NCBI GenBank assembly: GCA_028023455.1
Contig: JAQFVV010000253.1
Location: 938,469-1,002,468 of the forward strand
DNA: 64,000 nt
Direction of reading: 5' to 3'
DNA from: Epiperipatus broadwayi
Taxonomy: Eukaryota > Onychophora > Udeonychophora > Euonychophora > Peripatidae
Shown: piece by piece, positions 11,890 to 26,100 of the stretch
How positions within the stretch are numbered: position 1 is the first letter of the stretch
Layout: every line of letters begins with the position of its first letter
Notes under the pieces: model-generated
What the model was told of the DNA's origin: nothing
The model's database searches: none
What the model saw: the letters and a program-made list of their open reading frames with translations, nothing else
Translations under genes and position numbers: made by a program

Positions 11890-13315
11890 TAAATCTGATA
11901 TTGTTTCAGATTTATGGAAGAGATCACTAATCTTGTTCTATTTTTAAAAATGATGCCACTATGCAAATGGATAAATTATAAGTCTATATCTTTGTTGTCT
12001 ACTTTACTTAAAATTTTTGAAGTTGAAATTTTTTTTTAAATCACATTACAGATTCATTGGAACATGGTTATAAAACAATAAGTGTATGTCTGGATTTATA
12101 TAAAGCTTTTGATTTTGTTTCAAAGAATAAACTTATAGAGAAATTTTAAGATATGGATATTAGAAGCTTCTTGAATGATTGGTTGGCATTTTAGTCATGA
12201 CAAAAAAACAATGTGTTCAAATAAATGATATTTTGAATGACAATTATGTTATTCAATTTTGTATACCATGAAGTTCAGTTTTATGTCCATTACATTTCAT
12301 TACTTAAATGAATGATTTGTTGAATTTTCCTTTGCACTCAAACATTGCATATTTTGTAGATGATACAATACTAGTATTATAAGTTACAATTTATGGATTA
12401 CTTGAAAATTGATAAATGAGATTTAAATGTAATTATGCATTGGCTTTTATAGAACAATCTTATTATCAATTACACTAAATCCAAATATATTATATACCAT
12501 TATAAAAATTCGGATTTTCAAGCTATTCCTGTTGAAATGGCAAAGAAAGAAACTAATAAAATTTGAATCAACATTTTATTTGGGACTAATGCTGATCTCA
12601 TGCAAAAGGAATAAATATATATTTGCAAAAAAGGTTTTAAAATTTTCAAATTTGTTCTTTAAAATTATAAACATTTTACCACAGAAGATTATTATAAATT
12701 ATTATAAACAAATTATTTTCCATAAATTAAGTTATGGGATATACATTTGGGGAGGCACAGCTTTATTTAAGACCTTTAAAAGGTCAGCAGAACTTTTCTT
12801 TGAGAATTGTTTTAAATAAATCATTGGAATATCATCTTCCCTTTTTGCACACTCTATTAGGAATTTTATCGGTTAATCAATTATTTATCATTAATATTTT
12901 ATGTCATTATTTCAAAATATATTATTCCATATAACGTTTGTTTTTAAAAAAAGGTAAAACTATAAAGTCTAAATTTAATTTCATTAATTAGTCACTTATA
13001 ATAAAACCCATATTAGATCAACTATATTATATTGGTCCAATGTATTTTAGTATTTTTCTGCAGTTATTATCCTGAAATTATGAACATTTTATTGAACAGA
13101 TTTAAAATAAATTACTCTTGCGTTTAACTTCAAATAATAAAATGAAACAAATTTAATATTAGATGATAGCTGTTTTATATTTCAATTGTTTTTTTTTCTG
13201 TTTCAATCATACTTTTATTATTTTGTATAAGCTGTATATATATATTATTTCTATTATCTTTTTAACTATATGTGATTTTTTATTCCCATGGAGTTTATTG
13301 TAAACCGATAAATAA
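11890..13315 (+). pseudogene. Decayed non-LTR retrotransposon (LINE), reverse transcriptase part
   Basis: Broken frames in order show typical LINE reverse transcriptase landmarks. There is a tryptophan-containing entry block (DLWKRS) and a degenerate SISLLS-type block near 11980. A VCLDLYKAFD-like block (palm motif A) lies at about 12090-12125, and a YFVDDT motif C (YxDD) at 12349-12366. Near 12730-12930 come GIYIWGG and LRPLKGQQNFSLRI, matching the conserved C-terminal LINE segment (YGxxxWG...LQN..IR). A late GPMYFS-like block lies near 13035-13050. Many stops and frameshifts make it dead. The 3' end is AAATAAATAAAAA at about 13310. The endonuclease domain is absent, so the copy is 5'-truncated. 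The clade is probably Jockey/CR1-like; this is an inference. Confidence 0.75.
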
Positions 13316-13324
13316 ATAAAAATA

Positions 13325-13440
13325 ACTAAAATTATTATACTACATGTGGTAATATGTTGAACTATTTCCATCATTTACCATTAAATGTTCAATGTGTAGA
13401 AAATTTTAAATGTTTTTTTAAACTTTTCAAATACAAACAA
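13325..13440 (+). pseudogene. LINE C-terminal fragment, plus strand
   Basis: Reads NMLNYFHHLPLNVQCVENFK, the usual final block of a LINE reverse transcriptase protein (LP, then a basic Phe-Lys stretch). It is an inverted near-copy of 13460-13615, about 90% alike over 95 bp. Confidence 0.6.
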
Positions 13441-13459
13441 CTCTTAGTGATAACACACA

Positions 13460-13615
13460 AATAACACATGGTCTATTTGTGTGTTTGTATTTAAAAAGTT
13501 TAAATAAAGTTTAAATTTTTCTAGACATTCAACATTTAATGGTAGATGATGGAAATAGTCCAACATATTATCACATCTAATACCATCAACACTAACCTTC
13601 AGGCAAATTATTATT
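13460..13615 (-). pseudogene. LINE C-terminal fragment, minus strand
   Basis: Reads NMLDYFHHLPLNVECLEKFK on the minus strand, the mirror of the plus-strand fragment 20-130 bases to the left. The two 3' ends face each other. Upstream on the minus strand it begins in a short (ATT/ATC) tract near 13608-13632. Confidence 0.6.
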
Positions 13616-13734
13616 ATTATTATCATCATCATATTTATTTTTAATTATATCTTGCTAATTTCTTTTTATTTATATTTAAAAATAAAGCTTGACTCCACCC
13701 ATGCTACTTTGTTCATATAGTTGTACTTAATAGC

Positions 13735-14262
13735 CTCCACTCCACCAAACATTCTTGAAATATATGAATGAAGACATCTTAAAAAACAAATCATTCCCAG
13801 GAAGCATTTTGGGCTGAACCAGCATTTATCAGTTGGCCAAGGTCACAGTTTTTCAACATATATCTTTATTATATGTTCAGTATTTATCAATACTAAATTA
13901 TTATATTTTAATTTACAAGCATAAAACTTATTCCATCCTTGATTATGATATAATGTATTCTAGATAAAAGCAAATATTAATTATTATCATTATTTATTCA
14001 ATTAGAGATTATCCCTAACCTAGATATAAACTTTAAACCTCAGTTAAAGATTAATATATGTGATTTTTAAATTAAAAACACAAACAAGAATTAATTCAAC
14101 TTTATTTCCATTTTTCTATGTGTAATATCTTTTATTAAAGTACTTAATAATCTTCATTCTACCACATATTATTGAAATACATGAATAAAGACATCTTAAG
14201 AGACAAATGATTCCCAAGCTGAGCTAATATTTATTAATTGGCCAATAGTTCCATTTTGAATT
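13735..14262 (+). repeat. Two diverged copies of a ~110-bp repeat
   Basis: The block TGAA.TA.ATGAAT.AAGACATCTTAA, then ACAAAT.ATTCCCA and finally TTGGCCAA occurs at about 13750-13845 and again at about 14170-14243. No coding content. It precedes the LINE fragment at 14290. Confidence 0.6.
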
Positions 14263-14289
14263 ATAATTTTTCTATAACTGTTGTCTAAA

Positions 14290-14700
14290 AACTTTAGTGC
14301 ATTGCTTTTTAACATCAGAACTCAAAAAATATTTTATTAGCTTTATTTATAAACATAAAGGCTCTTTGATACATGTATTGATACAAGCAATTAAAGCAGG
14401 AGTTTTTGCTGATATTAGAAGTGTCACTTTTTTAATATATAGTTTATGGCTAACTCGATGTGATATTATCTTTAATTCTAATTGTACAGATCCTTTGAAG
14501 ATAATAATTAGTAAAATCAGAATGATAAAAGCAAGAGACAATAGAATATCATCACAAGATTTATTTAATAGCACACGGAAACTTATTGACATTTGAAGAC
14601 CAATTTCTACCTATAGAACTTTAATTTGCATATTGTTTTTATTATACAATATTATGTATTTATTTATTGGTTTAATAAAGTTTGTTTTTGATAAATAAAA
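14290..14700 (+). pseudogene. LINE 3' fragment (C-terminal domain)
   Basis: An open stretch of about 99 codons (14297-14596) includes the motif IYSLWLTRCDIIFNSN. It parallels ITYAIWIVRCKAQY in the LINE at 47815-48809 and HLLWITRCKLVFNHQ in the fragment at 50482-50760 (minus). It is followed by a basic KIRMIKARDNRI tail. The 3' untranslated end TTTAATAAAG resembles that of the 47.8-kb copy, then comes an A-rich tail. The reverse transcriptase is missing, so the copy is heavily 5'-truncated. Confidence 0.65.
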
Positions 14701-15809
14701 AAAAATTAAAAAATATATGATAAAAAACAGATGGTGTCTAAAATATTTTCTCGTACAAGAGCATTCTTTGAAGAAAATAATATAATTATCTTGATAATAT
14801 AATGCTTTAAATTAAAATTTGATTAAAAAATTTGTCAGCTAATTTTATAAACTCTTTACAACTTTCAGAGGTGTAATGGTATCTTTTCTTTCTTTGGGCA
14901 TAGATCGTTTATGGGATTTATGTCGCATTTAGTTAAAAAAAATTATTTCCTTAACATTATTTAATAAAATTTGTTAAGAGCAAATATTGAAAATTATATG
15001 ACACTTATGTGGTATAAAAATATGTCGTATAGAAAAACAAATTAGCTTAGATAAAGATTTATGGTACTTATGTATTATATATTTCGTGACATTTCACATA
15101 GTATCAGTTCACCAATAACTTTCTAATCTTGCAATCTCATCAAATAACATATACATTGGAAGTTATGACTAACTTAAGTGATACATTTGTAAAAACCGAC
15201 CCTGTATATACATTATTTCATGGCATTTTCATAAGGTTTAGAAAATTTTTGGAGATATGTGAAATGTCGCAGCAGCTCTAATCCAAAATAATCACTTAGA
15301 CTAATACTTAAATCTAAAAAAATGCATTTTTAATAATATAAAAAGTATAAATTTGTTTACAAAAATAATAAACACATTACGATAACAGTTATGAGTTTGT
15401 AATACAGCAATCGGCCATCGCAAACATCTCTCCCATCTGAAAAAAGATACATCATTCTGCCATCACAAATACACAGCATTTCCCAAATTTTATGTAAAAT
15501 TAACATATACTACATATATTAACTCTGGTAGGATATTAAAAAATGGTCATTTAAAGCAAAATTAACAAAAAAAATTACGACATAAGCAAAATAAAAAAAA
15601 TTATTATACATCTATTCACTTGGTTAAAATCAAAACATTCTTACCCATTAATATATAAGAGGAATTGTTATGATGAAACATCATGTATTTCTCTGCAGAA
15701 GTTCTCTGAACATTACTACTTCATTTTAAATGCATTCTCTTAAATAGAAAGCAGCAATTGCCAAATTTTAATCATGATACTTACAAATCAAAAATAATAA
15801 GTAAAATAG
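14701..15809. other. AT-rich noncoding DNA
   Basis: No gene, repeat family or RNA was recognised. Confidence 0.5.
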
Positions 15810-16011
15810 CTATAAAATAGACGGTAAAACGAAGAACAAAGTTTTACAACTAATAGCTATGCTAGAAAATGAAAAATTGAGCAGATCAAATAAACCTATT
15901 TCTGGCTCAACTATAAAATAGACAGTAAAACAAAGAAAAAAATTTACAACTATTAGCTATGCTAGAAAATGAAAAAGTGAGCAGATCAAATAAACCTATT
16001 TCTGGCTCAGA
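15810..16011. repeat. Tandem duplication, period 101
   Basis: CTATAAAATAGAC starts at 15810 and again at 15911. Both copies run through TTAGCTATG-like text and end AAACCTATTTCTGGCTCA. There are about ten differences between them. Confidence 0.9.
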
Positions 16012-16194
16012 CTATAACAAAATGGAGAGCTAAACCTTATAATGCTTTCATGAGATCTTGATTGAGAAATGTGTCTAACTACATTTATTTTATTAAAAAC
16101 TTAGTAATCTTTTATCAAACTGAAATCACTGTTATGGGACTGATTTTTTGTTAATATCATTGAGAATGTAAAAAAAATGTGATGTACAGTTCAC

Positions 16195-16500
16195 ATGAAA
16201 ATGTTCATATCTGGAAGATCATAGTTCCTTAAGTTTTATATACTTTGCAGCACACAAAAATGTTCATATCCAGTATATCATAGTTTCTCAGTTTTATATG
16301 CTTTCCAGCAATCAGAATAAAATGATGAAACTTCTTCCACATTTTATTTGATTGCTTCTATCAGGGTTGCCACTGTTCTATCCTCAATTGCAATGATAAA
16401 ACAGTTGTCGGTCTTCCCGCCAATATTTGCAATGCAGAATGCAGTACCTTTCTCTAATGTAAAGGAGGGTGACTGTTTGTGACAAATTTATCCCTTAAGT
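16195..16500 (-). pseudogene. IS1595/Merlin-type transposase fragment
   Basis: Minus-strand translation gives CFIIAIEDRTVATLIEAI and then YSDCWKAYKTEKL, followed by GYEH after one stop. This matches the order in IS1595-like (Merlin) DDE transposases: a strand ending CF(L/I)I..., a DR...TL helix, the second catalytic Asp in SD-W-AY, then GY-H. The Merlin copy at 61 kb has CFLIEVADRMADTL and SDGWAAY at the same places. A second, more decayed YKT...H copy follows at about 16195-16250, suggesting a small internal duplication. The zinc ribbon, first Asp and final Glu were not found. It is a different family from the 61-kb element. Confidence 0.65.
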
Positions 16501-16564
16501 TTGTCAGAAGTTCTGGTGTTCATGTTATTTGATAAGATCCAAAAGTTAGAAATTAAAAAAACAG

Positions 16565-16914
16565 AATAAAATGGATGTGAAAAGCACAGCAGGTCTAATA
16601 TGTAAGTATCAGATTTATTTATAATTTACATTTTTATGTCATTAAACATCATATTAACTAATTATCTACATTTACATTTTTTCCAAACTCCTATATAATA
16701 TAATTACATCATTTGAATATTTTGGTCGTGGTATTGAAAATAAAATGGATGTGAAAAGCACAGCAGGTCTAATATGTAAGTATCAGATTTATTTATAATT
16801 TACATTTTTATGTCATTAAACATCATATTAACTAATTATCTACATTTACATTTTTTCCAAACTCCTATATAATATAATTACATCATTTGAATATTTTGGT
16901 CGTGGTATTGAAAA
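16565..16914. repeat. Perfect tandem duplication, period 174
   Basis: AATAAAATGGATGTG starts at 16565 and 16739, and the two 174-bp units read identically. Either the duplication is recent or the copies are being homogenised. No coding content. Confidence 0.95.
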
Positions 16915-17049
16915 TATCATTTGACATTCAAACATCAATAGAATAAATATTGAACACTTTATCATTTGGTTTTATGTGATATAAAAATTATTTGTTCTTA
17001 AAGTCTAAATTTTTATAACGTAATAGCGATAATGATTTTAAATATGATA

Positions 17050-17352
17050 ATTATTGAGAAAAAAATTCATGTATAGATACATATATAATATCAAATACAA
17101 TAATATAATAAAATAAAAGATCGAAATTAACTTATACAATTTTCAATACAACAAAATATAAATAAATACCAGTTAGTTATAATTATGAAGAAAAATTATC
17201 CATGCATATATACATATATATCAGAAACAATAATATATAATAAAGCAAGACGCTGGAATTAACTATCAATACAGCAGGAACATATATTTATATTGTAATT
17301 AACTTTTTAATTTTCAGCATGCCAAAATATAAATAAATACCAGTTATAGCTA
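17050..17352. repeat. Diverged tandem duplication, ~150-165 bp
   Basis: Two units share the order AATTAT...CATG.ATA, AATAATATA, GAA.TTAACT, TTTTCA and end AAATATAAATAAATACCAG at about 17173 and 17344. Small indels separate the copies. Confidence 0.7.
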
Positions 17353-17884
17353 GCTTAACGCTGCTCGAGATGATAATTATGCCATAAACTATTTTAGAGC
17401 TTATATTACATATATGCTTTTATGTAATGATAATTCTATTGTTTATCACCAGAAAAACTGACCATCAGAGAAACTAATTAGTGATTTTATTATGCAATAA
17501 TTATAAGTATATGCAAAAGACAAAATATAAATCTATTAATAAGAAGTCTTGAAAAATCCCTTCTAAGATGAATACAATTTTAAAATTATTTGCAAGATAG
17601 ATATAGCACTTACTAAATATAAGACATGAAGTGTATTGTTTGTGGTTTAGGTAAACATAATTAATTAATTAATTTTTATCATAACAATGAGTATAAAGTC
17701 TTTTATATGGCATAATAGTTTGTTAATCTCACTTCTCTTGTAAAGGCTGCAGGTTTTGAATTCAGCACTGCAATATAATTAATCTTATGATTTTAATGAC
17801 ATGATTCTCTTCTTTTTCGCTCTCGCTCTGTATATATATATATTGTGTCTGTAAAAAAAAATAATGGTCAAATTATGAGACTCC

Positions 17885-18235
17885 TAACTGAAGTTAGTTT
17901 TCAATATGACAATTGGATGTTTGAAATGCTGGAAAATAAAGAGGTATTGGAAATGCTATAAAATTTTCTGTTTATTTCAGATACTCTTTATATTTAGAAT
18001 CAGTTAAAATATCAATCTTATTGGATATGTATATTTCTATTTTTTGTTTCCTTGAAGCTAGTTTTCAATATAACTAAATGAGCTTAAAATCCTATAAATG
18101 GAGACATTTTGGAGATACTGTATAATTTAATGTTTATCATGGGTTTAGATAACTTTTGACACTTAGATTGGGTTCAAATCCTAATCTTATTGGACATGTA
18201 TCTTTCTATTTTGGGTTTTCTTGATGTAATGAATG
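17885..18235. repeat. Diverged tandem duplication, ~165-170 bp
   Basis: AGTTTTCAATAT is followed by GAAATGCT or GAGATACT, then by CAATCTTATTGGATATGTAT or TAATCTTATTGGACATGTAT. The copies start near 17893 and 18058. Divergence is roughly 25%. Confidence 0.7.
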
Positions 18236-19520
18236 GACATGATAATCAACATTTTAAACTAAACTAGCATTAAAAAAGCAATTAAATTATTATCTTTAAG
18301 GCTTCTTTATCTCTAACATAGGTAGAATATTATGATTCTCTCTGATCTATTTACTGAATCATATATCATTAAAAAAAATAATCATGAAATGGTACGAACT
18401 TAAAATAAAATGTATTCATAAACAAAACCTATTCACAAAATCATTAGTTGATCATTCAACATTTTGAATTTTATCTTCATATAAAAATGTAAATAAGCTT
18501 GGCCGTAATTTTATATCTTCCAAATGATTTCCTTTTTATGTAAATTAACTTCCAATTTTAAATGGTACTTTTCTTTTCTAACATTAATTATATGATTATC
18601 TTTAATTTAAATCAAACAATGTTGTCAGTACATTACACATATTATTAGGATTATAGTTTATGTGTGTGAATTTCCTTTTTACAAATGTAATGTCTTTATA
18701 AAAACTTTACAAAGTTTCAATTTTTATAAATAATCTTTTCAAATCATCCATCATTTTAATAATGTTGCCCATAAGGCATTACAATTAAAATATATCAAAA
18801 TTGAAATACCTTATAAGTGAACTTAATTGATTAATAATTACAAAGAAGATACATAACCCCATCACTAAAACAACAAATCCTAAAACATCTTTATGACGAC
18901 ATATATAGCAGGTGAGGTTTACGGACCATGACAAATAGAAATAACTTTATCAATAACACAATATTTATTACTCAATTCTACCTATGGCTCATTTTATAAG
19001 ACTATGTCAATTGTCCATAAAAATCTAATAAAGTAATTAAATCCATGGGCAGTCCTTAATGTAAATAATATGACAAGCATGCCTAATAATAAATAGATTA
19101 ATTAGTTATAGATAATAATGGTTATATTATGATCGATAATATAAACATACATCTATTTATGTAAAATCATTCTATAAGCATTTAGCAACAACAAATTCCC
19201 ATGCTTGCAGCATTGGCGATGAAATATAAATTATTATTGTTAGTATATATTCTCATTATTTGAGCCTTTCTTTCTCTTTAACTCTGCTGCGTTAACATAA
19301 AATGGAATTATATATAATTAGAGTCCTTCAAAATATTTATATAACTCTTTCAAAGATAATGTAATCAGTCCCAAAAGTATGTACTTCAGTAGATATGGGC
19401 TAGCATTATTAATATATATTCACTCACGCATGTGCATTCATGTATTACAGTTAAATAAATTTTATTTTAGGAAATTAGGAAATCTATTCAATCCTCAGTG
19501 ATTTCTATAGCACTCATTTT
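18236..19520. other. AT-rich noncoding DNA
   Basis: No gene or repeat was recognised. Confidence 0.5.
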
Positions 19521-19529
19521 AAATTTACC

Positions 19530-21336
<1,807 letters not shown>

Positions 21337-22701
21337 CATTGTTGACAGTTTTTTTAAACCTAATAAAATATTGTTATAAGAATTGTTGAAAATCCTTACT
21401 TACAGTTTCATCAAGATACAGTTTATAAAAAGCAGAGAAAACTTAGTATATAGTAATTAGAAGAAAATATAATTTCACTTTATCGCCATTTATGCAAGCA
21501 TGACTTAATTGTCAATGGTAAGTATTGAAATACATCTATTTGTTATGCAGCTGCATTTACATTTATTATGCCATCCAAACTAATGACTGAAAATATTCAA
21601 ACATCCTAAGATTTTGAATATATGCCAATCAATTTATCCTGTGATATAGATCTAACATTAAGACAAGTATATACTTACTAGATTTTAGTTCTAATGTTAA
21701 CTATACATAAAATATGAAATTATTTTACATTCCTGCAATGTAAATATTTTATTATTTGTTACTGTCTATTATAGTTTTAATAACTTTCTACACTTTTATT
21801 ATTTTGGTTAATATATTTACATTGCTTCCAAGTTATAGAAACATTACTATCAAGCATTAATATAATTTCTTTATCTTTTTTATTATTTTAAAAAAAATTA
21901 TTGCAAAAAGTTTTAACGTTTGAAGATTTGTTTTAGAAGAATATACAAAATCACGAATACAATAAAATAAAATAAACATTGCAGTTGTGATTAGATGTAT
22001 CTTTTCTGTCAAACAAAAATTAGCTTTTAAATATAAAAGATTTCAAAAATAATTTGAGGATAATATAAAGCTACAATTAAAAAACATAACTTTGTTAATT
22101 TTTAAATTAAATACACATAAAATAATTATTTTTTCCAAAATTTAAGGCACAAAAATGGATTATTAAATATTCATTATTATAAGATCACACTTCTAAGAAC
22201 TGCATCAATTTATGTATCAGCTCTCAGGCAAATGTAGTATAATTATATAACTATCAGCAATATGTATATACTATTTTCTATTAACATCTGATAGACATTT
22301 TTTTAATATGAAAATGTGACAAATATTTTCACATATTTAAATATTTAAACAATTACATATGCTAAAAATTATATATATATAATTATATATTTTCATGGAT
22401 TTATTCCGATGTAAACAAAGAAAATTGAGGGAATCAAATAAAGCTTTACCTTTGATATTGTTAGGAAATCAGCAATTTCTAATTGATTGTCCTGAGGTTA
22501 AACAAGTTTTCTCTAGAACCCTATAATATTTCTTTTGTCCTGAGTTTAAATAGAAGAAAAAATTGAAGACAAAAGTACTAATATAGGTTTTTAGAAAAAC
22601 TTGTTTATCTTCAGGACTATAAATTAGTAATTGATAATTTCCTAGTAAAATCAAGGATAAAGTTATCTCTAGTAATTTATATAGCTATAATCCCTCAAAC
22701 T
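21337..22701. other. AT-rich noncoding DNA
   Basis: No gene is seen. 22480-22640 contains a rough inverted repeat: GTAATTGATAATTTCC-like text faces AGGAAATCAGCAATTTC, and AAACTTGTTTATCTTC faces GAGGTTAAACAAGTTTTC. It could form a stem of about 75 bp with mismatches. Confidence 0.5.
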
Positions 22702-22705
22702 TTTT

Positions 22706-22793
<88 letters not shown>
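22702..22793. repeat. (TA)n microsatellite, ~46 units
   Basis: An uninterrupted TA run ends at TTCCACCTCTG. Confidence 0.95.
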
Positions 22794-22795
<2 letters not shown>

Positions 22796-22833
22796 CACCT
22801 CTGATATATATATATATATATACAGAGGTGGAT
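22794..22833. repeat. Hairpin CCACCTCTG/CAGAGGTGG around (TA)n
   Basis: TCCACCTCTG and CAGAGGTGGA are perfect inverted 10-mers separated by a TA-rich loop, directly after the long (TA)n. The whole block can fold into a cruciform. Confidence 0.85.
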
Positions 22834-22899
22834 TCCTCACTCCAACTGTATTCTGTCACATAAATTGATATACCAATGTAAAGGGTCTTCATCCAAATC

Positions 22900-23114
22900 A
22901 CAAACTATGTACAGTTACACTTTTTTTGTTTCCTTTCATGAGTATTAAATATGACATTCATTATCTTGCATATTTTTTACAATAACTTTTTTATCATTAT
23001 AATTTTTTGTAGTTTCTATGAGTAATAGTGTAATAAGTCCAATGTAAAAGCAAAAAGTACAAAAACAATACACAAAAAATGTTTACCTAAATTGCATTTA
23101 TTTATTTCACTTAC
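22900..23114 (-). other. Intron start downstream of M13 exon
   Basis: Intron sequence following the GTAAGT donor at 23114 of the minus-strand peptidase gene. No next exon was found between here and position 1. Confidence 0.4.
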
Positions 23115-23180
23115 CAAGTATGCTTGCCTTAAACCACCATTATCTGCCACATTTTCTCCAGAAGTTAACATCCCATTTAA
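23115..23180 (-). CDS. M13 (neprilysin-like) metallopeptidase exon, third zinc-ligand region
   Basis: This 66-nt minus-strand exon (22 codons, phase 0 at both ends) is bounded by an AG acceptor (TTTAG) and a GTAAGT donor. It encodes GENVADNGGLRQAY, the M13 signature usually written GENIADNGG. The Glu is the third zinc ligand and the Asp of ENVAD normally orients the catalytic histidine, so both are kept. The preceding NGMLTS fits the xGxxT stretch ahead of this motif. The upstream exon (40640-40770) ends in phase 0, so the join is clean across a 17.5-kb intron. The following exons, which should carry the LFF...WC and C-terminal CxVW segments, were not found. The family members are zinc peptidases, usually type II membrane or secreted enzymes cutting small peptides. 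Confidence 0.9.
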
Positions 23181-26100
23181 CTAAATGAATTATATATATA
23201 TATATCACTAAAAACTAGTCAACACAATACAAATAACAATCAACCATTTCAAACTGTTGTCAAGACAACCTCCTTTTAACAATAAAGGCAGAATATATAT
23301 ATATATATGAATTAAAAATGGAAAACTTGCTACATTTTCAACTTTGATACCAATCACTAATCAAGTTTTAATTAAATTAAATTTTTCAGATGTCTTTAAA
23401 TATGTTTCAAAAATGTGTTAATTGTGTATGTATATATTATAACTTTTAGTTTTGGTAGAAGCTAAATGTCGAGTCAAATCATGTGTCAAAATACCTAAAA
23501 ACATTTATATAGTTCAATTTTGTTGTGAATGATAATTTTGTCTAGAAAAGTTATTACAGCAGTATTTTATAGAGTACACATCTGTAAAACTAATTTTACA
23601 TAGCTTAAATTATAATAATTTTAAGCTTAAATAAATGTTTATCATAGTAAAGTCTTTAACTTTTTAAATAGCTGGTAAATTAGATGATAAATGATGCATT
23701 TTAAAATAAAAAATGCTAAATTAGTCATGATTTAAACATTTTAAATATTTCAAAAAGCTTGTATTAGATTTTAAGATTAAGAAATCATATTTAACACCTA
23801 TATTTTGGTTTACTAGTACTTATATTAAAAATATAATATTTTAATTCATTTTAATTTTAACATAAAATATTCTAGTTAAATATTTTAAATTCATTTGCTA
23901 ACAAATGTTTAATAAAACTAATAATAAAAAATAGGATTTTTACATAATAAATAGATGAATATCTGAATAAATGAGTGAATAAAAGATTTACATTTTAACA
24001 TTATTTATTTTTAAAATATTATAAAATGTTTAATTTAAAAATATAGGTTTAAAATTTATATTCTGAGAAACTTATCTAGATTTAAATTGTAATAAATGTA
24101 TTAAATATTATGTGTAATATTTGTTTTATTTTTTAATACAATATAAAGTTTATTATATAATATTTTCATTTTATCCTGATGTCTGTAATTTTAAGTAGTT
24201 ATTTTATTTGCAACCAGAAAGGGTTGTAAATTTAAAAAATGTAATTGTCTAAACAAAGGTTGATTTATTTTTAAAATTAAATTTAATTAAATAGATTTTT
24301 ACCTGACCTTTCCCAGTTACAATAAAACATGGATTTAAAGTGACCAGGAAAGAGATTATAGGTTAAAAGGTTAATTGCAAGTCATGTAAAGTGATCACAT
24401 GATTATTAGTCTAAATAGGTAGGATTGTCACCTACTCAAGATCCTCAAAATTAATTTAAATTTAATTTTTATTTGTAGCAGTTGAATTGTAAAAATTCCA
24501 GTTAAATTTTAAAGATGTAATTTTTTTATAATTTATTATTTGTTTTCTTAATTATGAAAGGCTGAATTACAAAATCTAGGCACAATTATCTGAACTGAAC
24601 CACTGAAGCAACTAAAATTTTCATAACTTTCAGCTTTAATGGTAATACCATTTAATTATTATAATGTTAAAAATATTATTTTAAAAATGTTCACAATGGA
24701 AGACTTCAACAGTTATTATTATTACAATTACAATGATGCAAGAGCTATTGTCAATTTCAAGGCAGGCAAAAATCTGTTTTCAATTTAATGTCAAAAAATA
24801 TTTAAAATTTTGAGCAACAATAATGCCATTACAAGTATTAATAATTTACTAATATATTATCTAAAACACTCATTTCATATCAAATATTATCCAGAATTTA
24901 TTTATTTATAGTAAAAGACTTTTAAGTCAAAATAGAGACTTATATTTTACTCTGATGAGTAAATTTTATCAGATGTTTAAAAAAATTAATACTAGAAAAT
25001 AAATATTAAATTAATAATAGTTTTTATAATTCAATAACTATCTATTTGTGCAGTTATTGTAATACAAGATATTATATTGCTAATTGAAAAATGGCTTAAA
25101 AAATTTTCTTATTATGACTGTTTTCTTCTCTTGAAAGAAATCATTTTGCAAAGTGGGGTAATAAAGTTTTTATTAAATATTAGATGAAATCTTAAGTTTT
25201 TCACTTGATAAAAGGAACTATAAATATATACCTGCAACAATCACATTATATTTAAATGAACTTAAATTATTTTTTTGCATTTTGCTTATTTTATAATGCC
25301 TTCAAAAATATTTAAATCTTGCAATTTCTTTATTTCTTCTCAAACATTACTATGGAGACCATTATATTCATAAATATTGCATTTAAATACTTTTATAATT
25401 TTTAATGCATATAATTTAAAGAAGTATATTTCTGCAAAATATTTATTTATTACAATAAATTAAGATAATTCTCTTGATGGATTAATTTTTGGAAAAACCT
25501 GAATTTAAATGTTAAGAAAATATTTATTGCAAACTAATGAACATTTATTGTAACTAAATTCTATGGATGTTTATTTAATAAATGGCCGTAAATTTACCTT
25601 TTTAACTGCTAGTATGATTATCTAAAATTTTACTGAGGATATCAGGAAATGTATTCCATATTTCATAGTTATATTCCGGATGATTTTAATATGATAGTTG
25701 TATTGTATTTTATGATTGATATGTTGTTGTCCACAAGATTTTATTACCAGATATTCCTGTTTATATTTCAGTTTAATGGAGAATGAGTAAAAAAAACAGA
25801 ACTGTTATTGAGATGAATTTCCTCATATTTATGAGTTTTGTATACCATGCTTTGTTTCAGATGCATATTATTTATATTATATGCTATATTTGAAATGTTT
25901 TAAGTTAAAGTTTTCAGAATAGTAATTTTTCATATTTTCATATTCTAAAATAGTATGTTTCCCTTTTTACATATGAATTTATTTATTTATAAAGGTATAT
26001 TGTTTTACTATAAGCTAAATAAGTAGATGTATGTTTTATTATTTATTTTGTGCTTATTTATTACCTAATCTTAATGTAGCCATATTTGGCATTAGTTATT

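Noticed and set aside
22695-22901. Ile-Tyr repeat open frame
   Set aside because: Translation of (TA)n; the same applies to the frame at 10817-11167.
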